From Prostheceraeus crozeri (taxonomy: Eukaryota > Platyhelminthes > Polycladida > Euryleptidae), in the NCBI GenBank assembly GCA_907163375.1, contig CAJQUW010001859.1:124001-188000 (forward strand): DNA of 64,000 bases. The letters run 5' to 3'. How positions within the stretch are numbered: the first letter of the stretch is position 1; each line of letters begins with the position of its first letter. The position numbers and the translations under genes are program-made. The notes beneath the pieces were generated by a model, which saw only the letters and a list, made by a program, of their open reading frames with translations, did not search any database and was not told where the DNA came from. Below, one piece after another: positions 1 to 11,079 of the stretch.

Positions 1-502
1 CATCCCAGAAAGGCCGAGAGCGTGAGATTGAACATTGAAGCAGAAGATAACATACGTCGTACAAAAGAGGGGAAAAGATCACGAAGTATCAAGACATGAA
101 AGTAGAAATATATAGTAGCTGTGAAATACAGACATTTGTGTCGTGTGCCAATGCTGAGCATCAAGGTTGAGGACATGCTTTCTTTAAATGTTTGAATATG
201 CTTAATTTCTTCGTTTTTATCATAGTTGAGTCTCAAAACGAAAACCAAATTCACGTCATATCAGCATCATATTTGTATGATAGAACCATGATAATGATAA
301 CTTTTGTGAGTTCGACGCTTGTGTTCATAAATGCATGTTCTAAGGACAATAATGTTATAGAAGTTCCTTCCACTTCCTCAGTTTCATTTCATCTTTCCAC
401 TTCATTTACAACTCACTACTTTTCACAGAATTTGACAATCGTGCATAGGCCTACTATCTCCATTCGAGTACAAAGTATTAAATTATACACTCCGTACACA
501 AT
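1..502. other. Host flank, no gene recognised
   Basis: I see no supported gene. The open frames here are short, lack recognisable domains and have no compositional or splice support. Confidence 0.5.
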
Positions 503-510
503 CCCTCGAC

Positions 511-1401
511 CAGTGGTTCTCAACCTTGTAATGTCTCAGTACCACTTGAGATCTTACACGTTCGCCGCGTACCACTTAGTCTCAGAGAAATTCTTTTTAC
601 GAGCATGTTAGGAAAGATATGATTCTTTTCTATTTCAAAGAAATTCGCTTTTATTCATTTTCTGTAATGAGATATCCTAAACGGGGTGGTGCAGATGATG
701 CATTGATTCAATCGATGCAGTGGAAAATTTGATTTTACAAGGCAAATTCACGGAATTTGAAAATCTACGTTTCGAGAAATCGATCTCTGATGATCACGTA
801 GATATCTACATGAATGCTGTTTCACGATACAGGGACAACTAAGATATCTGTATATCTTAGTAGTCCCTGCACCATACTGTGTCAAATATCTACGATCAAA
901 TGCAGGTTGTGTACATGTATATAGTTTTTAAGAAACGTAGCCTATATTGTGAATACTTTCGGCTTGCCAAAGTTGAAAGTAAATTTCTATGTAATAAGCA
1001 TTTTTCAAAATATGGGTACGTGATTTTGGCTTGCTGAGCTTCAAGCAAAATCCAAAATGTGTAGTTTTGTTTTGTCGATTTCTACCCGTCGGTCGCTTAG
1101 TCATTGCATCGCCTGTCGCATTGATGTCTAAACAACCCAATACAAAGTTTGACGTGACAAGAGCTGTGAAATCTATGCACAAGACAAATCTTCGTCCTTC
1201 GAGTCTATGAAAAGTGAAAAATTGCATCGAATTTTGTCGTCGATCTAATTTTCTTAAGCTGAGCAACACTTTTTTGATAGATTTGGTTTGTAATATGAAT
1301 AGGTTAAATGATCATCATGATACATACGTATAGCCTACTTCGGACAGGTTCTCGCGTACCGTCTGATGAGCCCTCACGTACCACAGGTTGGGGAAACTCT
1401 G
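511..1401. mobile_element. hAT-like non-autonomous element
   Basis: The left end CAGTGGTTCTCAACCT and the right end AGGTTGGGGAAACTCTG are inverted and imperfectly complementary, as in animal hAT elements. The flanks are candidate 8-bp target duplications, CCCTCGAC (503-510) and CCCTAGAG (1402-1409), matching at 6 of 8 bases. No transposase is visible inside, so it is probably a non-autonomous derivative. Confidence 0.6.
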
Positions 1402-1409
1402 CCCTAGAG

Positions 1410-3646
1410 TCATGAGATAGCAAGACATTATTATCTATAGCATTTTTCTTATAGATGTGCAAAATAGATATTTGCTGTCACAGTTAGCAATTTCATTTGC
1501 AACCGTTGCCATATCTATTCAATTGTTATGCTAACCTCTGTCACATAAAGGAAATTAAAATTTAATTAAATACAAAGAAAATTTTGCATGTCCAAATATT
1601 TTCTTTTTACAAAATATAAACATTAATTTCTTTTCGTTGCTAAGTGTTATTCTCTTGTTCTACGCTGAGATCAATATTAACATTTGACTTAGAATTCAAG
1701 GGAGTCAACACAATCTAAGAATATCAAGCCACTCCTCAAGAAACTGATACAATAGATTTTGATAAAAGCTTAGAAGCGTTTCGTCAAACAAAAGACACCA
1801 CACCGACGATGAAATTACATTTCCCTCTTACCCAAGTAAAGCAGCATCTGAAATTAGAGCGAGTAAATGGTCTAAAACAGGCTTGTCAAATGCCTTTGAT
1901 GTGAGCTAGTAAATTGAATATAAGCAATTAAGGCAAGTTTCCAGTTTTTCATTTGAGAGGACACGGTGCATTAAGTTGCCTAAAATTTTCAGATGATGCA
2001 AATATTTGTCACCGGCTGAGTTCACCAAGCGATAGCTGAAAAAATGTGACACTTATATAGATAAATATTTAAAAATGTAAAAAGTGCAGCATATTTTTCA
2101 AAGTTCGCCTATAGTTCCGTTGGAGGCAAAATAAACATTTTCAAAAATGCAATATGCAATCAGGACTTGATTAATAGGTAACTATACTCTATAAAGCAAT
2201 ATTTTTGCGATAAATAAATATTTTGGGACTAAATGCATGGACTAATTACGTTATAATTACTATAATGTGCTGTTTCGCGATTTAACTTCATCAGTGCCCT
2301 CATTGATTTGTTAATTTCATTGTTATCATTTTATCACCCCAGAAACGTGTTTTCAATTTGAGAATAAACGTTCTGATATATTCTGATATTCTGATATACT
2401 ACATGTCGCTGACAGGAGGCATATTCAGTAGGCCTACCCATAGACTCCTGAATATAGTTGCCATGGACGCGTCATGGGAATTCTTTCATTTTTAAAAGAG
2501 GGTGTGAGTGACTTTTTCACATTCTGAAAATAATCATTGATACAATTCAGGATAACTCCTGAAACGACTGTTGCTTGTTTTCAATATATCTGCAACAAAC
2601 TACAGACTCTATCTGACTGAGAATTTTAAACTGACATTACATTTGTCACCATTTCATGTATCTGCAGTTTTCAACAACGACGGAGAGTGGGGAGACTAAT
2701 GTATCTGCGACAGTCTATTAATAATTTTAAAAATAAGATATCTTTTAAAAACGTTGTAAACGTTGAAAATGTTGTAAAGTCAATAAAGTTCGTCTCCTTC
2801 TTTGAAGTACATTTAGTTATTGACTCTTCTTGATGCTGAAGTACCGGTAGTGCATTTTCACGAGATTCGGCTACAAGAAAGTTTGAAGACGGTGTTATAT
2901 TCTCACTGAATGATAAATAAAACGGAAAAAGCGCAAGGTATCAATATCGCTGCAGCTGAGAAAGACGTGCGCTTTAAATGCTCTTATGGCTTATGGCTTG
3001 TGGAGGATCGTGACGAGACTTGCGAGCAATGGCTTATGGCTTACTCTGTGTGTCTCCGGCCTTACGGTCCGAGAGCTACCTAAAAAACCGATGCAGAAAC
3101 TGAAGGGCATAGTTGTGAACAGACTTCCACAATGTCAATCTGAATTGACTTGCCAAATCTGCCGAACAGATTTCATCGCTAAAATGTGGAACAGTGCTGA
3201 CAGAATAGAATTATTCAGCATTCACCGCAAATTGATAGATGGGAAACATATGGAGTAAGTATAGTACCGTATGATTGGAACTTTATGGTGAAGCACATAA
3301 CCTTGTCTAGCTGGAGGGAAATCAGCTCCCAAGTATATTGATCCCCGATTGTGAAAGTGATGAGGACGATGATTTGAATGTATCTTCAGGTGACGAAGAT
3401 GAAGACCTGAATGACCAGTGAATACAGTTATGCACATTACATCGAATACATTGTTGATTCTAAATGCCTTTTATTAATCACCCAGTTGCATTCAATAACT
3501 TGGCTATTAATCTTGCAATCGTGCGTAATATTACCATCTTGTTCTCAGTGTATAAAACAATAAAAAGTAATTATGTGATATGATGCATGATCTGATATAA
3601 ATTGGCGCTAGTTTCATCGCTGGGCTCAAATTGCTAGTTGAAGTCA
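1410..3646. other. Host flank, no supported gene
   Basis: AT-rich sequence with scattered stops. A 90-codon frame at 2986-3258 and a short acidic Asp/Glu/Ser-rich stretch just after it (about 3340-3420) could be remnants of a transposase N-terminus or a host exon, but I cannot identify them. Confidence 0.4.
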
Positions 3647-3650
3647 TTAA

Positions 3651-5142
3651 CCCTTTAACGTCCGTGGGGCCTCTGAGGCCCCCAGCGGTTTTTAATTTTA
3701 TTCATGACGATCCATTTTTGAATCAGTTTTAATCAGCTTTCGTGAGAACTCTAACGATCATGTCTAGAACATATGCGTGAATTTCTAAGTCTCTGTGCGC
3801 ACTAGTTTAGGTGCTATATGGGTTTAGATTATTTGTATCGTAAGTACCAGTGGGGGCCATTGAGGCCCCAGCACTTTTAGGCAAATTTTAAATGTTATAT
3901 GCCCTATACTGATATTAGGTAATGCTATTAGTACGTAATAGATCTTCGATAGAAATAAGGCTCACTGAATGTGTTGTTCATCCATCATAAAATCACGATT
4001 GAACGCCTAAATTATGTTCCGACAAGCATTTCGAGTCGTTTTAGAATTATCGGAGTTTCTTTCTAATACAGGCCGTCACATAACTGCAGACAATTTTTTC
4101 TCGAGCATTGATGTTACTCGAGCACTTCTCAGTCGTGATCTGACGTATTCCGGAACAATTAGAAAGAATAAAAGTGAGCTACCTAACGAAATGCAGCCCT
4201 CACCCCGTCGCGAACCATTCACGAATCTCCTTGGCTTTCAACGAAACGTTACACTGGTTTCCTACGTTCCAAAAAAGGGGAAGTCGGTGATACTCATTTC
4301 TACGATTCATTATGACAGTGAGTGTGAGCCAGAGGATCCAAGAAAGCCGAAAAGAATTCTCGATCATAATCGAAATAAATCAGGAGGTGACACTCTTGAT
4401 CAAGTGTGCAGAACATATTCGTGCAAAAGATAAAACAAGAAGGTGGCCATTTGCAATCTTTTGTAATTTTATCGGTATGGCTTCAAGCAATGCCTTTATT
4501 ATCTATACCTCTATCCATCCGCAATAGTGCCATGCAGCATCTCATAGACACCGCTTGTTTCTAATTGAACTACGAACACAGCTGATGGCGGTGTCCGACG
4601 AGCAGAGATCCCTTCAGCCGGAGGCACAGAATTAAATATTTTGTTTATCTGCACCGAAGACGTGAGCAGATGAATCTAATTCTGTGACCGGAGGTCCTCT
4701 CCGCCCAACCCTCAATCTCACCAGACGCCGCTGCTACCTCTGTCCTCGACGATTAGTGAGGAAGGTGAAGCAGCATTGCACTGAATGCGAGAGAAACGTG
4801 TGTAATGAACATTGCCGCACCATATGCGAAGAATGTGAAAAGGACTGATGCTTTGATTTTATAGATACAATTTCATGAAAAGTTTGTGCATGTGAATTAT
4901 TTTGCTTTTATTTTCATGATAACCACATAGGCCTATAGCCTAATTCTTATACATAAATGTAAGCTTAATAGTACAACTATATGCTAAAAGATGGAAGTAT
5001 TTTCATCAAAATTGTTTGTTCATATATCCTAATTGAGTTCAGTATCATAATTAAACAATAGTCATTTTCTAGAAAAAACACATTGGGGCCTCAAAGACCC
5101 CATTGGACTTTAACGCAATTATTTTTGTTGGATGTTAGAGGG
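3651..5142 (+). mobile_element. piggyBac-family element, decayed
   Basis: The left terminus CCCTTTAACGTCC directly follows TTAA (3647-3650), the piggyBac target. The right end GGATGTTAGAGGG (5130-5142) is the inverted counterpart with two mismatches; the tetranucleotide after it has decayed to TTAC. Palindromic GGGGCC...GGCCCC stretches lie just inside both ends. The interior encodes transposase remnants. At about 1.5 kb it is much shorter than an autonomous piggyBac. Confidence 0.8.
4014..4853 (+). pseudogene. piggyBac transposase C-terminal remnant
   Basis: The first frame (4014-4433) carries piggyBac DDE-domain blocks: DNFFSS, GTIRKNK, LP, then KSGGDTLDQV, the conserved KgGvDxxDq block near the third catalytic Asp. 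A frame change follows, with RWPFAIFCNFIGMASSNAFI in the next frame matching the region after the catalytic core. Near 4720-4850 a Cys-rich tail (CYLCPRR...HCTECERNVCNEHC...CEEC) matches the C-terminal RING-like zinc domain of piggyBac transposases. The N-terminal two thirds are missing, so the protein is not functional. Confidence 0.8.
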
Positions 5143-5263
5143 TTACTTAATTTCTTAGTGACCATCCCAGCATAAAAAATTTCTTAAGCTGCTTTTTTGT
5201 GATAAGGACATCTATAGCAAATCTGCAGCAATTTTGGATGGTCTCAAATTGCTAATTAAAGTC

Positions 5264-5850
5264 AGTAATGGGCAAAAGACCGTTCCAGGACACCATAAAA
5301 TTCAAAAAATAGTATCTTTAAAAACGACTAAATTTATCAATTTATGTCATTATTTCAGGTTTTTAAGACCTAAATTCATGAATTTAGACCGTTCCAGGAC
5401 ACCATAAAATTCAAAAAATAGTATCTTTAAAAACGACATAAATTCATGAATTTGAACTCTTTTTCAGGTTTTTAAAACCTAAATACATGAATTTAATCCA
5501 TTCAAAAGTACCATTTTTCAAAAAATGGTACTTTTTAAAAACGACATAAATTCATGAATTTGAACCCTTTTTCAGGTTATGAAGAAAAAACTGTTTTTAA
5601 AAATACCCAATTTTTCAAATTTTTCAAAATCTCAAAATTTGAGAATTACAATTTTACTCCCAAAATCATGACCGTTCCAGGACACCGAAAATCATAAAAA
5701 TTGAGAATTTCAATTCATGAGTTTAGACGTTTTTCAGGTTTTTAAAATATATCATGTGACTAAAAATATTTCATTAAAAGTGGAAGAAACAAAAGTGGAA
5801 GAAACCGCGGGATGTATCCTTCAATATCATATGAACGTAGTTCTACTACC
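5264..5850 (+). repeat. Polinton A left terminal inverted repeat
   Basis: Imperfect inverted match to 24032-24536 and to both ends of copy B. It contains the motif GACCGTTCCAGGACACC at 5278, 5387 and 5670; the first two are 109 bp apart. Homology to the opposite end extends to an EETA..YPS.SYERSS-like reading frame near 5800-5850. Palindromic words such as TTCATGAATTT recur. No gene is supported within it. Confidence 0.9.
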
Positions 5851-5922
5851 CCCTCCCTTCTAATTTCTAGGGGTCCCTTCTGACTTCTAGGGGTCCCTAT
5901 AAGAAATTTTTTAAATTATAAA

Positions 5923-6366
5923 ATGAGCAACATAAATGAGTTTTTGAAATTATATGGAACACAAACAACAACGAATTTCGATTTAAAGAAAATCGCAAAT
6001 CAATTGGGAATAAAGAATTTTCATGTTCTGATGAGAGACGAATTACAATTCCTAAAAAATAAGCCAACAGGAACCTTCAGTTCCCGGAACAAAGTTCCAT
6101 CAATAACTATAAATTTCATAACAAATCTTCATACGTCAGATGAAAAAGGAATACATTGGTCTGCAGGTATCTTTAATAAAAATCGAGATAGTTACTATTT
6201 CGACCGCCCGGAGGCTGAGAACTATTGGTTCGACTCTTATGGACTTCCACCTACAAACGAAGTCAAAAAATTACTTGGCAATGGAATTTAAAATACATTT
6301 CAAATTCAAAAACCAGGAACTACAGATTGCGGTCAATTATGTCTTTATGTTTTATTTAAATTATAA
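5923..6366 (+). pseudogene. Adenain-like cysteine protease (maturation protease), broken
   Basis: Related to the adenovirus protease/Ulp1 (C5/C48) fold that processes virion proteins in Polintons. Visible residues are the catalytic His in IHWSAG, Asp in WFDSYG, a Gln in FQIQ and the nucleophile Cys in TDCGQLC. A TAA at 6289-6291, where copy B has a Tyr codon, truncates the protein before Gln and Cys, so this copy should be inactive. A 39-bp double-hairpin element (6069-6107) adds about 13 residues in frame upstream of the His and is absent from copy B. The start ATG is preceded by TATAAA, as at other genes of this element. It is transcribed towards the element interior. Confidence 0.85.
6069..6107. 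repeat. Double-hairpin element inside protease gene
   Basis: Two adjacent hairpins: GGAAC-CTTCA-GTTCC (6070-6084) and GGAAC-AAA-GTTCC (6086-6098). Copy B has an empty site here. The insertion is 39 bp and keeps the reading frame. Confidence 0.85.
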
Positions 6367-6471
6367 AAAGGAGTACCATTTCTAGATATTATGTTAGAAT
6401 TGAATAAGGGAATTGAATAAGGGAATTTAATTCCCGAAAAACGTTAGTTCCAATAATAATGATAATGATAA

Positions 6472-7832
6472 TTAAAAATCAGTTCGTTGTAATTCATTTT
6501 GATAAAATCGGCCTCTGATATTTTCGTCATCTAAATCTTTGATTTCGTAAGTAATCGGATAAGTTTGATTTATTTTACAAACTTCAAATATTTCTTTAGT
6601 CCAATAGCCAACGAAGCCTTTTTCAAATTTATTCTTATATTTAAATATTCTAACTCTATCTCAAATTTTAAATTTCGGCTTAAGTTTCTGTAAATTCGGA
6701 TTACTCTCATTCGAATAATTATTTTCGAATATCTTCTTTCGGATTAAATCAGGGTCGTCAGAAGCATTCTTTGGAGTTTCTTCAATACCAGAATGAACTT
6801 TATTATTGTACTCTTCTACAACTCCTGGTAATATCTTCAACCATTTCTGATTTCTTTGCTCAGTAAATTTCTTGAATAATTTATTTTTTAACGTCCGATT
6901 GAATCTTTCTATCACTACAGCTTCTCCAGCGTTTTCAGTTGAATAAACAGTTTCAAATAGTGGCTGAACGTTTCGGTTATAAAATTCCGACCCTTTATCT
7001 ACAAACAATTTTTTTTGGCTTTCTATTACTTTCTTTAAAGATTTCTTCAAACGCATATTTAACTGATAGACTTTATTTATTAGATTTTTTTTATTTAGAT
7101 ATTTTTTAAAGGCTTTACCTTAGCATATCGTGTATATAAATCTATAACGGTCAATGCGTATTTGTAGTCCCTTTCATTCGGCATATGAATAAGATCAGCA
7201 CTCCAAATATCATCTTTATTAAATACTTTTACTTTCAATAAATATTTAGGCATTCTGTATTCCCTATGAATTTCAGAGGCATAGGTTCGAGCGTTGCTCT
7301 CAGACAGCTTTGCTGTCGTTTCATTTAAACCCTGGCCGAATAATATTTTAGCTTGTAAAGCTTTCTTAACAAACATTCTTTCAATTTTTTTTCTAAATGT
7401 AGGATTTTGAATACTATCTAATTCTTGAATCATCTTCTTATCAGCTGCATGTCGAGAACTTAGATCATGATTTCGATAAGCTAAATCATGTCTATAAGCT
7501 GCGGCATCTACTCTATTTATTGGTTCTTCACCTGGTTTCGGATTATTATTCTCATCTAGTCTTATATCTAATCGAGTTCCTGGGCCGGTATATGAATGAC
7601 CAGGAAGATGTTTTTCTTTTGAATATTTACTCCAAATAAATCCAGGAAAGTTTTCTAATATTTTTTGTATGTCACCACCGTAGGTAGTAGCCAAACTTTG
7701 TTTGTCGTCGTTACCTTCATAAATTTTACAATTTGAGTTTTTATTTTTGTTTAATAGATAATTTAATAACTCTAAATTAGCAATTTTTAATTTAATTTAA
7801 TTTTCAGAATTTGTGGAATTTGTAGAATTCAT
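6472..7832 (-). pseudogene. PLA2 domain joined to retroviral-type integrase, broken
   Basis: The N-terminal half has a parvovirus VP1-type phospholipase A2 signature: YTGPG calcium loop followed by DAAAYRHDLAY with the His-Asp catalytic pair. The C-terminal half is an rve integrase: first Asp in IWSADL, second in FVDKGSEF, Glu in ERFNRTLKN, then an SH3-like C-terminal domain. In this copy the frame breaks near 7095, where a short AT-rich insertion lies, shifts again in an A-run near 7010, and has TGA at 6661-6663 in place of Gly. An additional in-frame TAA twelve codons after the putative ATG (7832) is shared with copy B. PLA2 could act in membrane escape of virions; integrase inserts the element. 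Confidence 0.85.
7289..7317. repeat. Double-hairpin element at PLA2/integrase junction
   Basis: GAGC-GTT-GCTC (7289-7299) followed by GACAGC-TTT-GCTGTC (7303-7317). It lies in frame in the linker between PLA2 and integrase domains and is present at the same place in copy B (45419-45447). Confidence 0.75.
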
Positions 7833-7863
7833 TTTTAAAGATAAAATAAATGTTTTACCTTAT

Positions 7864-7876
7864 GGACCAAAGGTCC
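7864..7876. repeat. Hairpin element in intergenic spacer
   Basis: GGACC-AAA-GGTCC followed by TGAGGT; it lies just after the stop of the membrane protein. The same hairpin occurs at 44860-44872 in copy B and could act as a 3-prime end structure. Confidence 0.6.
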
Positions 7877-7884
7877 TGAGGTTA

Positions 7885-8247
7885 TTACCGAATTATACTA
7901 GGACTTAGATATATTCCAGAACCATCTTTAGTTTCTTTAATTTCAATTAAATCATCAACATTGTGGAGAATATTTTTAAGAACTCGTTTTCCTTCATCAA
8001 CTAATTTTAATTTACTAATAAAATTATCTACTATTCCGTCACCCCTAGCAACTTTCTCTAACTCTCTATTATGACGTTTTTGTTCTTCTAATGCTGCCTT
8101 CTCTGACTTATTTTTATTTACTGCTTGGACAATACCAGCTGTACCACCTGCAACACTTCCTGCTGCTGCTATGCCACCTATTATTAGTGGAATTAATGGG
8201 AGAATCCCGCCATTCTTTTCTTCTTGTAATTGAATATTCTCTATCAT
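7885..8247 (-). CDS. Small Gly/Ala-rich membrane-active virion-type protein
   Basis: A 120-aa protein. Residues about 13-45 form a long Gly/Ala/Ile hydrophobic stretch (GGILPLIPLIIGGIAAAG...) followed by a charged helical region rich in Lys/Glu. Proteins with this layout are common between capsid and integrase genes in Polintons and resemble adenovirus minor core or membrane-active proteins, but I cannot assign a specific homologue. It is identical in layout to 44489-44851 in copy B and intact in both, lying between the 36-aa ORF and PLA2-integrase. Its ATG lacks the TAAAA leader seen at most neighbours, so it may be translated from a shared transcript. Confidence 0.7.
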   Translation of the reverse strand: MIENIQLQEEKNGGILPLIPLIIGGIAAAGSVAGGTAGIVQAVNKNKSEKAALEEQKRHNRELEKVARGDGIVDNFISKLKLVDEGKRVLKNILHNVDDLIEIKETKDGSGIYLSPSIIR

Positions 8248-8255
8248 TGGTTTAC

Positions 8256-8366
8256 TTATGTAATACTTTTTTTATTAATAGTAATAGTCTTAGGGGTATT
8301 TTTGTCAACAATATTACGTAATTTTAATTCAACAGTTTTATTATTATTACTTTTCGCTTGCGACAT
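8256..8366 (-). CDS. 36-aa conserved small ORF, unknown
   Basis: A short Lys/Thr/Asn-rich ORF starting MSQAKSNNNK. It is conserved in frame and sequence in copy B (44370-44480) and its start has the family leader TTAAAAATG. Conservation between the two copies and the promoter-like context support translation. Function is unknown; the basic composition would suit a virion core or DNA-binding peptide. Confidence 0.5.
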   Translation of the reverse strand: MSQAKSNNNKTVELKLRNIVDKNTPKTITINKKSIT

Positions 8367-8520
8367 TTTTAATAAAAAAATTTTAAGTTATCAAAAATTT
8401 TAATCTATTCCAGTTATGAATAAATTTTAAATTAGGAATTTTTAATCTATTCTAGTTACAAAAAAAATTTATTACTAATTACTAAAAAAAATTTAAGTTA
8501 ACAAAAATTTTAATTAACTT

Positions 8521-8553
8521 ATCGGAGCGAAGCTCCTCGAGGCTTCAGCCGAT
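8521..8553. repeat. Double-hairpin element at capsid gene 3-prime end
   Basis: GGAGC-GAA-GCTCC followed by GAGGC-TTC-AGCC, the whole bounded by ATCGG and CCGAT so that it can also fold as one larger palindrome around TCGA. It supplies the last codons and the stop of the capsid gene and is present in copy B at 44201-44233. Confidence 0.8.
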
Positions 8554-8861
8554 CCTAGCCATCTTTCCATTAAGAATTTCAATAGAATATTTTACATCTT
8601 CTAGCAATAAACCATAAGCCATCAATGAAGTTGTGGAATCTTTCTTTTCAATATTAATTGTTACATTACAACCAGTCTTGATAATATCTTCAGATTGTGC
8701 ACTTAAATCGAAACAGAAAACAGGATATAAATGTCTCCAATCTCCAGGAGTTAATTGTGGTTCAACTCCAAATTCTATACAAAGATTTCTATAAGAATCA
8801 TATCCTTCCATAAATTGATTATTGGTATCATCGAATCTTAATGGATCAATTGGATATCGGG

Positions 8862-9972
8862 CAGTGGCGTGCGGTCCATATATGCGATGCATGCGGCGAA
8901 TGCGTATGCAAATTTGAGTAATCTGATTATTCATTATGTTCAACACGTTTATTTCATCAAGTATCAGTTAGATGGCCTTCCAATTGTCAGTAGGGCGTAT
9001 GACGACATCACAAAATTCCATCTTCATAAATGAATTACATAACTGGGTGAATATTTAGTGGAGGCATCGCCGCATCCAACCTCCCATTCATTATGCATTG
9101 ACTCCTCATACAGCGGCGATGGAGCCAGGCGTCAGCGTACAGAGGCGGGAGCATTCGGTCGCTCAATCGCATGCTTGCAAATTAGGGAAGGAAAACTCTC
9201 GCTGTAGTTGTGTGCATGCCACTCAGTGCACACAATGTATGAAAGCCACACGCTTTGTAATCTGGCGGTAATCATGTTACTGTGAGCAATTTCCGCAAAC
9301 TCTGTTTGACGAGTTTAAAGACAAGTAGGCTACGGCCATTTGTTTGATTTTCCTCGGTTGCGCAATGAGCTGATCGTTCTTTACAAAAGTAATGAATTTC
9401 GTACGTACAATATCCATGAACTGAATGTTTATTTCGAAAGACAAAATTTGGGTGCAACGCTGCCTGAGACAAACAAATTCACGAAACTGGCACTGACCTT
9501 TCCCAGTACCACGGCGTCCTGTGAACGATCATTTTCTGCACTAAAGCGGATCAATTCTTTCACTAGGACCAGTCAAGGTGAAGAGAGATTGTCAGCTCTC
9601 GCCGCTATCGCCATCGAGAAGGAGTTGTTGAATAAATTTCAGGACAACTCCTCCGTCTTCTACGACACTGTCATCAATGACTTTATCAAGAAGTCTCAAA
9701 GAATGGATCTTTAAATGATTTTTATTTTCGATTTTATACAGAATATATCTGAAATGTATAATACTAGTTGTTTTGTGAATTTTATATGTAGATGAATGTG
9801 TTGGAAACTATAATAAGTATTGGCTGGTGATAAGCTGATCATGTACATGTACATATAACTTATAACATGCAGCATGTACATAGATTATAAAGGCTAGGCA
9901 TACATGTTATCATGCACTATGGTAGACTAAATATATCGCATGCCCACCGCTTGAGACCACCGCACGCCACTG
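8862..9972 (+). mobile_element. hAT element inserted in capsid gene
   Basis: Termini CAGTGGCGTGCGGT and ACCGCACGCCACTG are perfect 14-bp inverted repeats. Flanking 8-bp duplications ATATCGGG at 8854-8861 and 9973-9980 are identical, as expected for hAT. The capsid reading frame resumes exactly across the site. Copy B has no insertion, so this event postdates integration of copy A. The interior is internally deleted and keeps only the 3-prime part of the transposase. Confidence 0.95.
9340..9714 (+). pseudogene. hAT transposase C-terminal fragment
   Basis: The frame ends with the hAT dimerisation domain: LALTFPSTTASCERSFSALK, then RTSQGEERLSALAAIAIEK. This is the C-terminal block of ZBED/KIAA-type hAT transposases. 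The BED zinc finger and the catalytic RNase H-like core are absent, so the protein is not active and the element depends on a full copy elsewhere. Confidence 0.9.
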
Positions 9973-11079
9973 ATATCGGGTTTGATTTAATGAAACTTGT
10001 AAACTTCGAATTGTATTAATATGAAAAAGATTGTTGCTCTTATCAAAACTTGGAGAATTATTTCTTTGAAATGTTAGTAATAAATATCTTGGAGTATTTG
10101 AAGTTCTAGTAAAATGCCAGTTAAATCTTTGTTCGGAAAAAGTGACAGAACTAGCAGTACGCTTTAGAAAATTTACTGGAATTGGTTTGTTAGTATTTAA
10201 TCTTTTTGCAATAGCTGTTTCAATATCTAAACTAGGAGTAATATGCTTAATCCACCATTCAAGTCTATCAATTTTTAAATATGCTTTTTTTCCAGTCTTA
10301 CCAAAAAAGATTAATTCATTATTTGCTGTACGATGAATTATTAACTTAAATTTTAATTGAATGATATTTTATCATAATCTAAATATCCGAATAATGGAGA
10401 CAATGACCAATTTACTGTCTGTTTACTTTTCTTGTTAAATTCACGTCTTTCTTTATATGCACTATTGTTTGTTTTATTTAAATGTTTTGCAATATTTTCT
10501 ACATCTTTCGCAATTCCTGCTGCATCTGTTCCAGCGTGAGTTAAATCATCAACAATTATACCATCATTAGTATCAGGAAACCAACCTTCGATTTCATACT
10601 TTTTATTATTTTCACCAATTGTTACAAATCTAAGCATTGTATCAATTACACCTGGAGAATCACTTATTGTTTCTATATTTTGAGTTGCAACATCTAAACG
10701 CATTTGTGTAAATAATCTTGGAAAAAAATTATTCTCTAGTGCAATATTATCGGTTTCTGGTAATGGTGTTGTAAAATTGGCATCACTATACAAAGAATAT
10801 TCACAGTGTAAAAATGAATCCCGTAGATATATATAACTCTGCTGATTATCAACTTCAAAAATTAAATCACCTCCAGTATTTACTCTACTGGAAGATCCGG
10901 GATTCATAGCAATTCTTATATAGTCATTCTTTTTTTGATTGCAACTGACGAACGGAGGATCGTCTAATCTAAATTTATTTTCGATAAGCGAAGACATTTT
11001 TATAAAAAATAATTTGACTTTTTGTTTTTCTCACACACAGAAAAAATTTTACTAAAAAATTTTACTAAAAAACATAATT

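Larger units (their letters stand above)
8545..10997 (-). pseudogene. Major capsid protein (double jelly-roll), split by hAT
   Basis: Orthologous to the intact 444-aa capsid protein at 42875-44209 in copy B. The N-terminal part (10353-10997, MSSLIENKFRL...) ends at a one-base deletion near 10353 that shifts the frame. The C-terminal part (from 8545) contains the Polinton capsid pattern Y...PVFCFDLSAQSE near the end. A 1,111-bp hAT element at 8862-9972 interrupts the gene with an 8-bp duplication of capsid sequence on each side. The copy cannot make capsid. The protein would form the trimeric hexon-like unit of an icosahedral virion. Confidence 0.92.

Noticed and set aside
192-611. 139-codon frame at the left edge
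   Set aside because: No domain, overlaps the start of a hAT-like repeat, composition not protein-like.
928-1269. 113-codon minus-strand frame
   Set aside because: Lies inside the hAT-like non-autonomous element and has no transposase motif.
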